Shown here in pieces: positions 21,930-33,715 of a DNA stretch of 64,000 bases. The DNA comes from Mauremys mutica (Eukaryota; Chordata; Testudines; Geoemydidae): assembly GCF_020497125.1 (NCBI RefSeq), contig NW_025422947.1, forward strand, positions 59,986 through 123,985. Direction: 5' to 3'. The first letter of the stretch is position 1, and each line of letters opens with the position of its first letter. The notes below the pieces were generated by a model. It ran no database searches. It saw only the letters and a program-made list of their open reading frames with translations, and was not told the origin of the DNA. The position numbers and the translations under genes are program-made.

Positions 21930-22978
21930 ATCGGAGTTGTGCTGCTCTGCTTCGGTACAACAGGTCCTCTTGGGAAGTAGGAAGCCTTCCACTAGGATGA
22001 CTTATCTCGCCAAGTGGAAGCGTTTCTCGCACTGGTGCGATCATAGTAACTTGGTCCCCGGGCAGGTTTCTATCCCTACTATCCTGGGTTACCTCTGGTC
22101 CCTCAAAGAGCAGGGCCTGGCGGTCTCTTCTATAAAGGTTCATCTGGCAGCTATTTCCGCCTTCCACCCAGGCGAAAGTGACTGTTCAATTTTTTCTCAC
22201 CCCATGGTTTCCAGGTTCCTTAAGGGACTGGAACGGTTGTACCCCCAAGTCCGTCGCCCAGCCCCCACCTGGGATCTAAACCTGGTGTTGACCAAGCTTA
22301 TGGGGGCCCCCTTTGAGCCTATGGCCTCATGTTCCCTGCTGTACCTTTCCTGGAAGAAAGGTCGCTATCACCTGCGCTATCACCTCAGCGAGGCGAGTCT
22401 CGGAGCTTCGTGCCTTGACAGCTGATCCCCCTTATACGGTCTTCCATAAGGACAAGGTACACCTGCGGCCACACCCCTCTTTCCTCCCTAAGGTGGTGTC
22501 TGCTTTTCATGTCAATCAAGACATTTTCCTCCCAGTTTTTTTCCTGAAGCCGCACTCATCGCGCCGGGAACAACAACTACATACTTTGGATGTCCATAGG
22601 GCTCTCGCCTTTTATATAGAGAGAACAAAACCCTTCCGGCGTTCACCCCAGCTCTTTGTAGCGGTGGCAGACCGTATGTAGGGCATGCTGGTCTCTTCCC
22701 AATGGATCTCATCTTGGCTAACATCCTGCATCAGAACGTGCTACAAACTGGCTCACGTTCCTGCTAGCCATCTCACTGCCCATTCTATGTGGGCACAGGC
22801 CTCTTCTGCCGCCTTCCTGGCTCATGTCCCCATCCAGGAAATACGTAGGGCGGCTACCTGGTCATCGATTCACACCTTTGCCACACACTACGCATTGGTC
22901 CAACAATCCAGAGACGATGCAGCCTTTGGCTCAGCAGTTTTGCATTCTGCGACGTCTCACTCCGACCCCACCGCCTAG
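21930..22978 (+). pseudogene. DIRS tyrosine recombinase, broken
   Basis: The N-terminal SAM-like part begins near 21955 with SRKPSTRMTYLAKWKRF. The frame shifts near 22370, and the catalytic domain follows with ARRVSELRAL (first Arg), an in-frame stop at 22679-22681, AHSMWAQASSAAF, where the second Arg of the HxxR motif appears as Trp, and TFATHYAL carrying the Tyr. The family inserts element DNA by site-specific recombination. This copy has lost frame and a catalytic residue. Confidence 0.78.
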
Positions 22979-23342
22979 GTAAGGCTTGGGAATCACCTAA
23001 CTGGAATGGATATGAGCAATCACTCGAAGAAGAAAAGACGGTTACTCACCGTTGTAACTGTTGTTCTTCGAGATGTGTTGCTCATATCCATTCCACACCC
23101 GCCCTCCTTCCCCACTGTCGGAGTAGCCGGCAAGAAGGAACGGAGGAGCGGATGGGTTGGCAGGGGTATATATCCAGTGCCATAGTGGCGCCACTCCAGG
23201 GGGCACCCAGCTGACCCACCGAGTGTTGCTAGTGTAAAAATCTTCCGACGAGCATGCACGCGGCGCGCGCGCACCTAACTGGAATGGATATGAGCAACAC
23301 ATCTCAAAGAACAACAGTTACAACGGTGAGTAACCGTCTTTT
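22979..23342 (+). repeat. DIRS right end: internal complementary region and inverted repeat
   Basis: The phrase GAATGGATATGAGCAA and its reverse complement TTGCTCATATCCATTC alternate at 23000-23100, the internal complementary region thought to help circularise DIRS DNA. The right terminal repeat runs to about 23330 and ends near GGTGAGTAACCGTC. It mirrors the left end at 16130-16330. Confidence 0.75.
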
Positions 23343-23914
23343 TCAGTGTGACTGGTTTGGGATGTGAGGATGTGACCCTTCGCTTCCTAGCTTATGGCTG
23401 CCCGTGCTGCTTAGCCAAAGGCCTTAGCCTAAGAACAAGGCTTCAGACTGTCACAGTAAGAGAAGGCCCTTACAAATACACACAGTGATTTTGATTCTTT
23501 GTTTTCATACTCCTGTAAGTAGCTAAGTGATAAAAATACACCTAAGTTCTTAAACTATAGACTTTACAGGCAGGCCTGAATATCTCTATTCTAACAGTGG
23601 GTTCTACCCCTTCCCCCACTCTGTGTCTGTCTTGTCTATTCAGATTGTAAATTCTTCAGGGCATGGGCCATCTACTATTCTGTGTTTGTACTTTGCCGAG
23701 CACAATGGGGACCCACTGTTAGTTGGTCCTTAGGCACTAAGGTAATGTATATGATTTATAATAATAATAACTCTCCTGCCACTTGGAGCCAAGGAAGCTG
23801 GCCTTGAGATGTTAGTGCTTAAAAATGAGCTGGGGGTTAAAACCATGGAATATTCTTTGTGCCAAGTTTTCCACAAATTCCACTGACCTCCCTGGTTTTC
23901 TTTGCCTGCAGTAG
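23343..23914 (+). other. ZNF-1 intron with an old SINE/LINE tail
   Basis: Between about 23640 and 23775 lies GATTGTAAATTCTTCAGGGC followed by TGTTTGTACTTTGCCGAGCA and ending in an AATAATAATAA run. I recognise this type of conserved amniote repeat tail but cannot name it. The rest is intron. Confidence 0.45.
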
Positions 23915-24028
23915 GGTTTCCAAATTCCAAACCTGATGTGATCTCGCAGCTGGAACGAGGGGAAGAGCCGTGGGTCCCAGACCTCCAGGGCTCTGAGAAA
24001 GAAGTGCTTCCAAGAGCTGCCTTCACAG
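23915..24028 (+). CDS. ZNF-1 KRAB-B-like exon, second copy
   Basis: The exon is 114 bp, phase 1 on both sides, between GCAGTAG and GTGAGG. It codes for [20 protein letters not shown], then [10 protein letters not shown]. It keeps the Trp that the first copy lost and is nearest to the finger exon, so it is the more likely one in a mature transcript. Both exons could be included, or one chosen. The alternative is that 15872 belongs to an upstream gene whose fingers were lost and that ZNF-1 is a fusion of two neighbours. Confidence 0.7.
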
Positions 24029-24294
24029 GTGAGGAATTGGTTAAACCAACTTAACAACTGTGCGGGAATGCAGGAAACATTTGGGATGCCCTACAAAGAC
24101 CCTGTGAGCTCCCCAAGTTCAGGATTGTCTCCTGCAGATGTGGAATCATTATGGCAGATGTCACTCATGGCTTCCCTCCTATTCTGACTGACAACTGGCA
24201 GCAGGTCCCTCCCCAGTCTCGCTTTCCCCCGAGTGTTCTCGTGAGATGCAGACCAAAACTGATGCCATCCTCTCTCCTCTGTGGAAGGGTTTGA

Positions 24295-25437
<1,143 letters not shown>

Positions 25438-25910
25438 GGCTGGGCAAAATTTAAAAAAAAATCACATTTTCTAATTCCCACATTGTGATTTTCGCACCAT
25501 CTTCACTGTGGTCTCTCAGCTCTGCCAGATGAGTTGCCTGCTTCTGCCTTTTGCAGCTCACCCTTCTTTGGGGTCAGTCCTGTGATCTTTTCTATCAACT
25601 CCTTTCCTTTTGAGCCAGGAATGCTCCTGGAGGTTTGATCCCAACAAGGTACACTGCGGCAAAATCTATCTGTGCCTGACATCCACTAGGGCTGTACATG
25701 GCGTTGGCTGCTCAAGTTAATGATCTTGATGTAAAAAGACAATTACAGTTGTAGAACAGATGCAGCCCAGGTGCAGTGGTTGGCATTAGCTTTCCCCTTG
25801 ACCTGACCTAAACGCCATCACTTTTCCTAGTCTAAACAAACCCTGAGCATCACGGTTATACTGTTCCCCCATTTCAAAGCCATTGTTAATCACTGAGTTC
25901 CCCTTTTGGA

Positions 25911-25916
25911 AATAAA
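25911..25916 (+). terminator. Polyadenylation signal of ZNF-1
   Basis: AATAAA lies 474 bases after the stop, and the intervening untranslated text resembles the sequence after ZNF-2 (around 45060-45250). It is a likely 3' end. Confidence 0.55.
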
Positions 25917-25939
25917 TTGTTTCATTCCCAGTTGCTCTG

Positions 25940-28152
25940 ATGTTGCTTCAAGTTGTGCTGGAGAGCAGATATTTTTACTACCATTTTTCTCACTTAAAAT
26001 ATATTGAACTATAACAAAGAGCAGGAACAGGGCAGGGATAGGAAAAATTGTCATTTCACCCTCTGTAAAAACGGTAAATCAGAGGGATTCCCAACGAGAG
26101 GTGTACAGCTTTCTACCCCGGGTCTACAGTGCCACGGTACCAGTGTAGACACCCTGGTCGATTACAGTGCTGTGATTGGCCTAAGGGAGGTGTCCCACAA
26201 TCCCTGTTCTCGCCTCTCTGGTCTTTGGTTTGAACTCTACTGCACTCCCTCAGGTGACCAACCGTGAACCCCACCCCTTAAATTCCTTGGGAATTTTGAA
26301 AGTCCCACTTCTACAGAGACTAATTATGGTTACTGACCCATCCTGAAATTAAAGCAGGATATTGTAAAGCTTTATCTCATAGTACAGTAACACAATTCAA
26401 ACCTGTCGGCACAGAGGAGAAAGCACTCCTTCAGTTCACATTTATTGTTACTGATCTCACCGACAAACTTTCTTTTCTCGGTGCTGCTCCAGATGTTTTC
26501 CCTCTGTTCCCTTCCAGCTGTGGTTACGGGACTGCAGCAGCTCCCCAGGGCCAGCTTTGCTCTGTCACTTACATCCTTCACTTGTTTGGACAGAGCTGTG
26601 TCTGCCCCGAGTTTAATTCACATCTGAGAGCTCAGGTACCAGCAGATCGTTACAAAGGCTAAATTCCCATCACCACCAGTGGGAGGTTATCCTGGGCTGC
26701 CAGGGCTGCAGGATTTAGCCCATGGTCAGTCAAGGTGCTACAGCAGCTGCACTCTTACATTGTGAGTCCTGCAGCTTCATACCAAACTGCTCTGCCACAG
26801 TCTGCAGGGGGCCTGACTTGCTGGGAATCTGGCAGAAGAGAGACCCTGGAGTAGAGAAGGAAAATGTCCTCAGCACTCACAGCCGGCAGGAGCAGGGAAG
26901 GTTCGGTTTGTTTTTAAACTTCTCTCCCTGCTCAAGCCTTTAATCATTCCTGTGGCTCTTCTCTGAACGCTCTGCAATTTATCAGGGAAAACAACCAACC
27001 AATCAAAGAAACAAACCAACCAACCAAACCAGGCTGTTCTGCCCAATGTAACAGTCTATTGCCTTTCAAGGTTGACTATAAATCAGCTCGTTCTATTCAC
27101 CCAAGAGTTCCACTTAAAGGGCTTTTTGTTTTCTAATTCCAATCAAATCCTGTGCAACAGCATCATTGTTAACTCATCATCTGGTCACTTCATATTCACA
27201 GGGTCACAAAGTGGGCAGGTCTAAGTCTTTCCTCCCACACCAACATGAAAAAAATCAGTGACAGAAAATGCCGTAAAGCGCCTCTGCTGCCTTGCACAAC
27301 AGCCTGGGGAAATACACGAGGGGAAGTGCTTTCCTCTCTCCTCCTGACACCGGGTACCATTTCTGTCTGTCCTTGAGATCCTGCCACAGGGACAAGGCTT
27401 GAGGATGCAAATGACATGTTAAGGCTTCACTGGTTTGCACGTTCCTTTACTCCTTCAACAGTGATAAGGGTGCGTGAGCGTGAAATAATCCCGCTCTGAT
27501 TTTCACACTGGAGGCAATTTTCAGGCTCACAATAAAAAACCACAAATTTCTTTCTAACCTGAGCAAGTTGAATCGAGTCGTTGCGAGATGATAAATCCAG
27601 AGCCCCAGGCTGACTTTCTGTCATCACATGTGTTTAGAGTAGATCACATTCACTGGGTGGGTCTTCTGCTGGGAAGTGTCTCTCCAGTGGCAGCACCCAG
27701 TGCACATTCCCCACTTACAAACTCATCTTCAGTATATCGGCCACTGAACCTAGCGAGGGGGGAGGGTCCCAGTGGTCAGGCTCCAGCCCCTGGATCCCGA
27801 GCCTGGCAAGCCCGAGTCAGCCGGCCTGGGCCAGCTGTGGGGTTTAATTGCGCTGCAGACATACATGGGTGTCACAATCCCAGCTTTCTCCTCAGGGAAT
27901 CAAGCCCTCGCCCCCCCCCGTGACAGGCAGGGAGCGTCGCCACTGTACTCGTGAGGTCGGAACTGACACTGCCCCTGCACAGGGACCCAGGGGAGCGGCT
28001 CCTTGGCCAGCTGTGGCTGGTAGGAGACCCAGCGAGGCAGGAGATGCTCTGGGTTCTCTGCAGGGGAGAGTAACTGGGAGAAGGGGGGAGTTTGTCTCTC
28101 ATTTACAGGGAGCTTTGCCAGAGTGGAGCCTGTAGGTCACATGCTGGGGGGC
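25940..28152. other. Intergenic DNA with an AACC/AAAC run
   Basis: No exon is supported. A short (AACC)n-like run lies at 26990-27031. Part of 26090-26270 looks like an eroded miniature transposon, but I could not find both ends. Confidence 0.4.
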
Positions 28153-29219
28153 TGTGACGGGCACACAGGCTCCGTGCTCTGGAACAGCTCGGAGTCAAAC
28201 CCAGGCAGGAGCCTCGTCAGTGAGACCCCCCCAGGGGACGCTCTCACTGGGAGAAGCCTCCTTGGCTTCAGCCCCTCCTGGGACTGACCTTGGACCTTTC
28301 AGCCCCCCTGTTCCACACCAGGAGCTTCCTGCAGTGAGTCCACCTGAATCGGACACCTGGGAAAGCCTCACCCCCCCCGAAGGGGAGTCCTGCACCCCCA
28401 ACTTCCACAGTCACCAGTGACTCTCCGCCAGCGCTGTACAACAGAAGGTTCGTTAGGGGTCTGGGATCCAGCCTGGGAAAGTTCTGTGTTCGCACAGGAA
28501 GCAGGAAGATTCAGCAACGTCCATCTTGGGCAGACCCCGAACTCAGAGCCTGGGCTCTCCCCTCGACTCCCCAACCCAGCAGACTCCTTGCTCCCAACAG
28601 CCCGACTCAGCCAGGCCCTTTGCCCCTCGTCTGTCCTTTGTCCTGTTTCCCTGGCAACCTGCTCACCTGGCCTCCAGCTCGTTCTTTGTTCTCCGACTCC
28701 TCCCAGCCAGCTGGCCTCTTGCAGCAGGTGCGCCCCGGCCATCGGTTGCTAGGAGACAGAATTTGTGGCCATTGTTTGGGCCCAGGCAGCCAGACAGCAG
28801 CCACACCTGCCCTTTGGGGGTCTCTGCCAAGATTTAACCCCCTTGTCCCACCACCGAGATCCGTGGTCCCAAAACACTTCAGGGTCATGCCCCCCACCCC
28901 TGTCCATGCTCCCCCCGAGTCGTGGCTGGGAGTGGGGCCGCAGCTAAGGGGGAAGGGACACAGACAGGGGTAAGGGGGCTGAGGCAGGGGCCAGAGCTGG
29001 GGCTGGAGCCAAGAGTGGAGCTGGGTGGTTCCCCCTCCCCACCCCCCATGGGGGCTGGCCCGGGCCCAGCTGCATCCCCCTGAATGTTACTCCATTCCCC
29101 CTGGCAGGGGGCACCCCACATTTTGGACCTTTAACCTAGATAATCGTGCAACAAATAGGGGAAACTGAGGTACACACAAGATGCAAACAAAACATCCAGA
29201 AAATTCCCACTTCGTCACA
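28153..29219 (-). mobile_element. Solo LTR, 1067 bp
   Basis: It runs from TGTGACGG to CGTCACA, with flanks GGGGC and GGGGT, a 5-bp duplication with one change. On the minus strand it begins TGTGACGAAGTGGGAATTTT and then CTCAGTTTCCCCTA, which I recognise as a common turtle LTR type. No internal region is seen. CG-rich open frames inside it have no domain. Confidence 0.75.
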
Positions 29220-30600
29220 GGGGTGTCAGTGGGGTCGGAGCTGGGCAGCAGCACAGGAAAGTGGGGAGGTTAAACTGCAAAACATCCCCCTGTGTTCCCG
29301 CAAAAGCCTCTCGTTTATCCCCTAACCCCCTCCCCATGAAAATCTCCACCCCTGCCCTGGCCCACAGAGACCCCCTCACTCCAACGCAGATTTTTAACTT
29401 TTCTTACTTGTCCTTGGCCTTCCACAAACATTGTTCCCATCAAAATGATCCAGGGCTTTTACAATGAGAATGAGAAAACAAACTAAATCAAACCCAAAGA
29501 AACCGCTATCGACCTCCCCACCACACACAGTTTGGGTCTGAATTTTTCTACTGAAATGTTGAGGCAATAAAACTCTCACTGCTCTTGTCCAGAAACAAAC
29601 CTAAGCCCCCCATGCAGTACCTGGGGCATCTATGTCTGACCCACCAAGGCTTCGGCTCCTTTGGGGAGATTTCCAGCTGCCCAGTCCTGCTGCTATTCCA
29701 GGGGAGCAATTCCCCTGTCAGCATTTATCTCAGCCCCGTTCTGGGCATCACAGGTTTCTCCGGGAAAGGGCAGCGAGTGGTTCTAGGGGCCAGTGATCCT
29801 CCTCCAAATCGAGCTAGAACCTGAGACTTCTTCCCCTTCCCCAGGTTGTGGGCGGGGAGGCATTTCACAGAGCTCTCGGAGCCATAGCCCGTGGCTAAGG
29901 AGAGAGAAAAAGCCTCCCATCCCCCTCTGCTCTGGGGGCTGGGTTTCCTCCTGAAGCCTCTGCCCCCCACCGAGTGCCTATGGCTCATCCCTGACCCTTG
30001 CTGCTGCTCCTTGCTATAGACTGTGAAAGGAGCGGAGGCAGCGCAGGAGCCTTCTGGGGACACAGATCTGAGGCTTTGGGAAAGACACATTGTCTGAGAC
30101 ATCAGAGCGCTGCAAACCCTGCAGCCACCACCTCAATCCGGGGCCTGTTCCAGCCCTGAGTCTGGGCTGCCGCGATCCCTCCCCCAGAGCAGGGCGCCCA
30201 CAGATTACAGCCTGGAAATAGGCGTGTGAGACTAACTCCTGCTTTCCCTGACAGGGCCTCCCCTAGACCAAGTGGCGTCCCAGGCAAGACGTGTCTTCAG
30301 TGCCCCCCGCTCCATATGTTAAACCATTGAATACCATATTTTTATTGCATTTGTAGCTCATTTCATGATTTCGATGCACAATCTGGATGCAGGATTTTCT
30401 CTATCATATAAGACAATAAATGTTCATGCTAGGATGTGTAAATCTGTATTTATTCATGCCGTATATAAGCAAATGAAAAAATAATTTCTTTTAAGCATAT
30501 AGAAACTTTTAATTTTGACAGTAACTGAAATGTACTAACATCTAGAAATGGAACTGTCACCAGCACAGGGTGGGCTGGTATTAAATAGTGTTACAGTCGG
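29220..30600. other. No gene seen
   Basis: Non-coding. Around 30245-30330 there is repeat-like text, and 30300-30540 is AT-rich. I found no splice-flanked frame. Confidence 0.35.
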
Positions 30601-30837
30601 AGACAGACAGCGTTAGGATGTTAACTCCAGCCCTTTGTTCAAAGGTCGCTTCTCTCGCCTTTCCCCCATGAACTGAAGCGCAGCATTCAAGAGATCCAGA
30701 GACTAGTTGATGACGTTTCCAAGGGCTAAAATAGCAAGCGATGTCCATCTTGCATTGGCCATTGTTGACTGGAGAGATGGTTTATGGAGAATAAACTTCA
30801 AGGTGAGAAGCAGTAGCCCAAAAAGGCCCCTGTAGGT

Positions 30838-30910
30838 GCTGAAGTAGCTCAGTTGGGAGAGCATTAGACTGAAGATCTAAAGGTCCCTGGTTCAATCCCA
30901 GGCTTCAGCA
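30838..30910 (+). tRNA. tRNA-Phe (anticodon GAA)
   Basis: The 73 bases fold as a full cloverleaf. The acceptor stem GCTGAAG pairs with CTTCAGC at 7 of 7, followed by discriminator A. The D arm is AGCTCAGTTGGGAGAGC, the anticodon loop is CTGAAGA with GAA, and the T arm is CCTGGTTCAATCCCAGG, fully paired. Compared with the usual vertebrate gene, several C or G bases have become T or A, but the pairs are kept. A and B boxes for pol III are intact. No T-run is evident right after it, so expression is uncertain. Confidence 0.85.
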
Positions 30911-31295
30911 GGCTGTTTCATCCCTCTTCCTGCAGCAGTGAGCTCTTTCCTGGAAGCGCAGCACTGCCTTTACTCAATGCAAGTCCCTCATTTTGGGCTT
31001 CACTGCAGGAAAAGGCAGCATTGGCTTTTGCACTCAGTTGGCCCACCGGACGTTTCTTTCTTCTCTTGCTGCTTCTCAGCAAGGGGAAGAAAAAGAAGCT
31101 CCCCTTCAAGCTAGAGTCACAAGGGTGATGTAAGGACGACTTCCTGATCCCTGGCTCCAGTCCTCTGCTCTTCCAGCTGACCCATCAGAGAGCTGCTGCC
31201 AGTTTCTCCAGGTTCGCCCATCAGTGTGTGCCAGGGTGAGCACCACCATAGTGCAGGGAATTTGAGGGCAGGGCAGGGCAGTGCACTGTAATGGA

Positions 31296-31332
31296 GTTTC
31301 TGTAGTGTAGTGGTTCTCACATTTGCCTAACC
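31296..31332 (+). pseudogene. tRNA-Val 5' half
   Basis: It starts GTTTCTGTAGTGTAGTGG like vertebrate tRNA-Val and has AAC at 31329-31331 in the anticodon position. It then stops matching just after the anticodon, where an LTR fragment follows. The A box is present, the B box is absent, and no functional tRNA can form. Confidence 0.7.
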
Positions 31333-31335
31333 TGC

Positions 31336-31604
31336 ATCAAGCCGGCTAGGCAGAACTGACACCAACTTGTCTGGGGTGTTTCCCAGAAGCAGAGCACAAG
31401 TTTGAAATACAGGCAGCATAGAACCAATATTCATAACGTCAACTACAAAAATGATACACATCTAGAGAGAGCATCATTATTAACCAATCAGAACCTCTCC
31501 ATAGACCCCCCTACACAACAACCTTTCTACAATATTGGCTGCAAATATAGAACAGTGGTTGCAATGGTGATCTATACAGTTACAGTTTATGTCAATAACG
31601 TCAC
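31336..31604 (-). mobile_element. LTR end fragment
   Basis: It is similar to the right end of the LTRs at 2807-3400 and 18276-19357 and ends AATAACGTCACA. Its right flank GGAGGTGACA equals that of the 3400 copy, so this is part of the duplicated block. Confidence 0.65.
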
Positions 31605-31620
31605 AGGAGGTGACACGGCA

Positions 31621-32110
31621 TCAGTGAGACTGATACTGGAATACTGCCTCCAGTTTTGGTATCCTTGTTTGAAAAAGATGTTGTGAAATTAGAGTTTGGG
31701 ACAGCAAAGATCCACCAAATGTTCTGAGGGCTGGAGAAGATTGAAAGGTGACTTCATTGAAGTGTTGAAGTGTCTTAATGGAGAGAAAAGACTGGGTATT
31801 AAAGGGCTCTTGAATCGAGCAGAGAAAGGCATAACAAGACCCAGTGGCTGGAAGGTGAAAAGAGACAAATTCATATTACAACTAAGGCACAAATATTCAA
31901 CAGCGAGGATGATTCACCACAGGAACAAGCTACCAAGGGAAGTGGTGGATTCTCCATCTCTTGATGTCATTTCATGAAGACTAGATGCCTTTCTGCAATG
32001 TGTTTGCCCCAAAAGTAGCTATGGTGTCCTACAGGAGGCCTGTGATATGCAGGGGGTCAGATTAGATGCTCTAATGGTCTCTTCTGGCCATAAAGTTGAC
32101 TCATTTCTGA
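31621..32110 (+). mobile_element. CR1 LINE 3' end
   Basis: This is the same segment as 3421-4232 without the MITE. CTCCAGTTTTGGTATCC and GGGCTGGAGAAGATTGAAAG, then GGGGTCAGATTAGATGCTCT, mark the CR1 tail. It is not coding. Confidence 0.75.
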
Positions 32111-32905
32111 AAATCTGAGTGTAGCATTGGGAGCAGCGTCTGATGTTTCCCTGTCTAGCCGGCTTGCTGCCTAGAACGAACGCTCCTTGAGTGGGGTGAT
32201 CCACAGGGAGTAGCTCAAACCTCCAAAGTGCCTGGGCAGGGGCAGGACATTGGCACAGCAAGGGAGGGGTGTGGCAGTGACATCACAAAGGCGTTTTGCA
32301 GGACCTCAGACTATTGGTCCAAGGTGGTGGGGAGGTGGTGACCTCACAGAGAGATGCTGACATCAGCCAGGTAGGACAGGGGCGAGGGGCCAGGGAAACT
32401 TCAGAGACCCCTGTGGCTTTGCTTCAGCAAGTCTCCTTCTCCAGGTCTCTCTCTGAGGACTGAGAGAGTATTCGGGTTCACGGACGTGAGCACCAGGAGG
32501 AACCTCTTTCGAGTTTTCTCCTTCCCCTTTAGTGATTTTACTGGAAAACAGCCGTCCCTGTTTACAAGGTAAGAGCCTCCTGGAAGTTTGAAACCTGTTC
32601 AGTCTGATCCAGCTGGTGACAGCTGAATTCTAGGCATGGAAAACACGAGCTTAAAGAGGCAGAATTTTATTCCGCACCTGGGATTTTGTCCCTTAGAATC
32701 ACTGGGGACATTAGGGTTTGTCCTTTGTGTTTCACCTTTTCCTCCCTGCCTCCCTCCTTTCTCTTCATCTCTTCCTTCTTTTGTCCTTTCTCCTATTCCC
32801 CTCCCACTACCGTGTGTGTGTGTGTTGTGGGAGAGGGCTCTGCAGCTCCCACTGTCGGAGCTCCACCCAAAAATGTGGGGCTGAAATAGTGCTCGGGCAG
32901 TGATC
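32111..32905 (+). promoter_or_regulatory. CRE-rich promoter-like unit, copy B
   Basis: Paralogue of copy A with all three octamers kept: TGACATCA 32278-32285, TGACCTCA 32339-32346 and TGACATCA 32358-32365. The inverted CCAAT box, the acceptor-like and donor-like sites and the GT run are also present. Confidence 0.5.
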
Positions 32906-33261
32906 CCCACCAGTGACCTGGGCCATCCTTTGGGCTCTCTGGTGAGAACCCTCAGCCTCCCGTCCTCAGTCTCTACCCTGATTGGCTGAGCAGGGGGTTA
33001 CTGACAGGGAGGAGACTCAGGTCCTTGTTCTCTTTTAAGACCAAGGAAATAAGTCAGAACCAGTTCTATGTTTGATGAATTTTGCTGCTTCTCTGCATTA
33101 ATGGTCTCTGAGCAGTTCATGATTCTCTCTAACATTGCAGTTCTCCTCAAATACTTGCTGAATAATTCCTGTGCACTGTTGTTGGTCTGGAGCTCATCTG
33201 AGAGCACTTTATTCAGGTCATTCAATGTCTGAAATTCAAGATCCGATGGTTAGTTTGAAAA

Positions 33262-33395
33262 TCAGGGCTCTTGGGTCCTATTCCCAACTCTGCCACTGAC
33301 TGGCTGTGTGACCTCAGACAAGTCAATTCTCCTTTCTCAGCCTTAGCTTCTCCCTCTTTCGAGTAGGAATAATAATGATCCTCTCCTACCTACCT
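33262..33395 (+). mobile_element. MIR-like SINE core
   Basis: CCAACTCTGCCACTGACTGG, then CTGTGTGACCTCAGACAAGT and a later GGAATAATAATGATCC follow the MIR consensus in order. Copies lie at 47159-47300 (minus) and 54325-54466. Confidence 0.65.
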
Positions 33396-33409
33396 CACCG
33401 TGCGTGGAG

Positions 33410-33715
33410 GCAGGGCCGGCTCTAGATTTTTTGCCGTCCCAAGCAAAAAAATTGTTTGGCTTCCCCCACCCCACCCCTGGGCTCCTCCCTGCACCTCCCT
33501 GCCACCCCAGCCCTGGGCTCTCCCCTCCCCACACACACACCCCTGCCATCCCAGCCCTGGGCTCTGCCCCCCACATACCCCATGCTGCCCCAGCTCTTGG
33601 CTCTGCCCTTTCCCCCCCACTGCTCCCCCACCGACACACCCCCTGCCACCCCAGCCCTGGGCTCTCCCCCCCCACAGACACCCCTGCACTCTTCTTCCAC
33701 CCCAGCCCTGGGTCA
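33410..33715 (+). repeat. Turtle-type repeat edge and CCCTGGGCTC minisatellite
   Basis: It starts GGCAGGGCCGGCTCTAGATT, a common repeat edge, with an A-run. From 33470 about six copies of CCACCCCAGCCCTGGGCTC follow, separated by variable C/A-rich text of 20-40 bases. Shorter versions are in both palindrome arms. Pro- and Gly-rich frames here are artefacts. Confidence 0.6.

Larger units (their letters stand above)
16130..23342 (+). mobile_element. Decayed DIRS-type retrotransposon
   Basis: DIRS elements code for Gag, reverse transcriptase/RNase H and a tyrosine recombinase instead of an integrase, and carry inverted terminal repeats. All are seen in order here. The left terminal repeat (from CTCATATCCATTCC, 16138) is inverted relative to the right one (23245-23330), and an internal complementary region lies at 23000-23100. 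The element is split by a solo LTR at 18276-19357 and damaged by frameshifts and stops. It occupies the intron between the two ZNF-1 KRAB-B exons. The exact left border is uncertain to about 20 bp. Confidence 0.85.

Noticed and set aside
28417..28973. Overlapping frames of about 110 codons
   Set aside because: They lie inside the solo LTR and have no retroviral domain.
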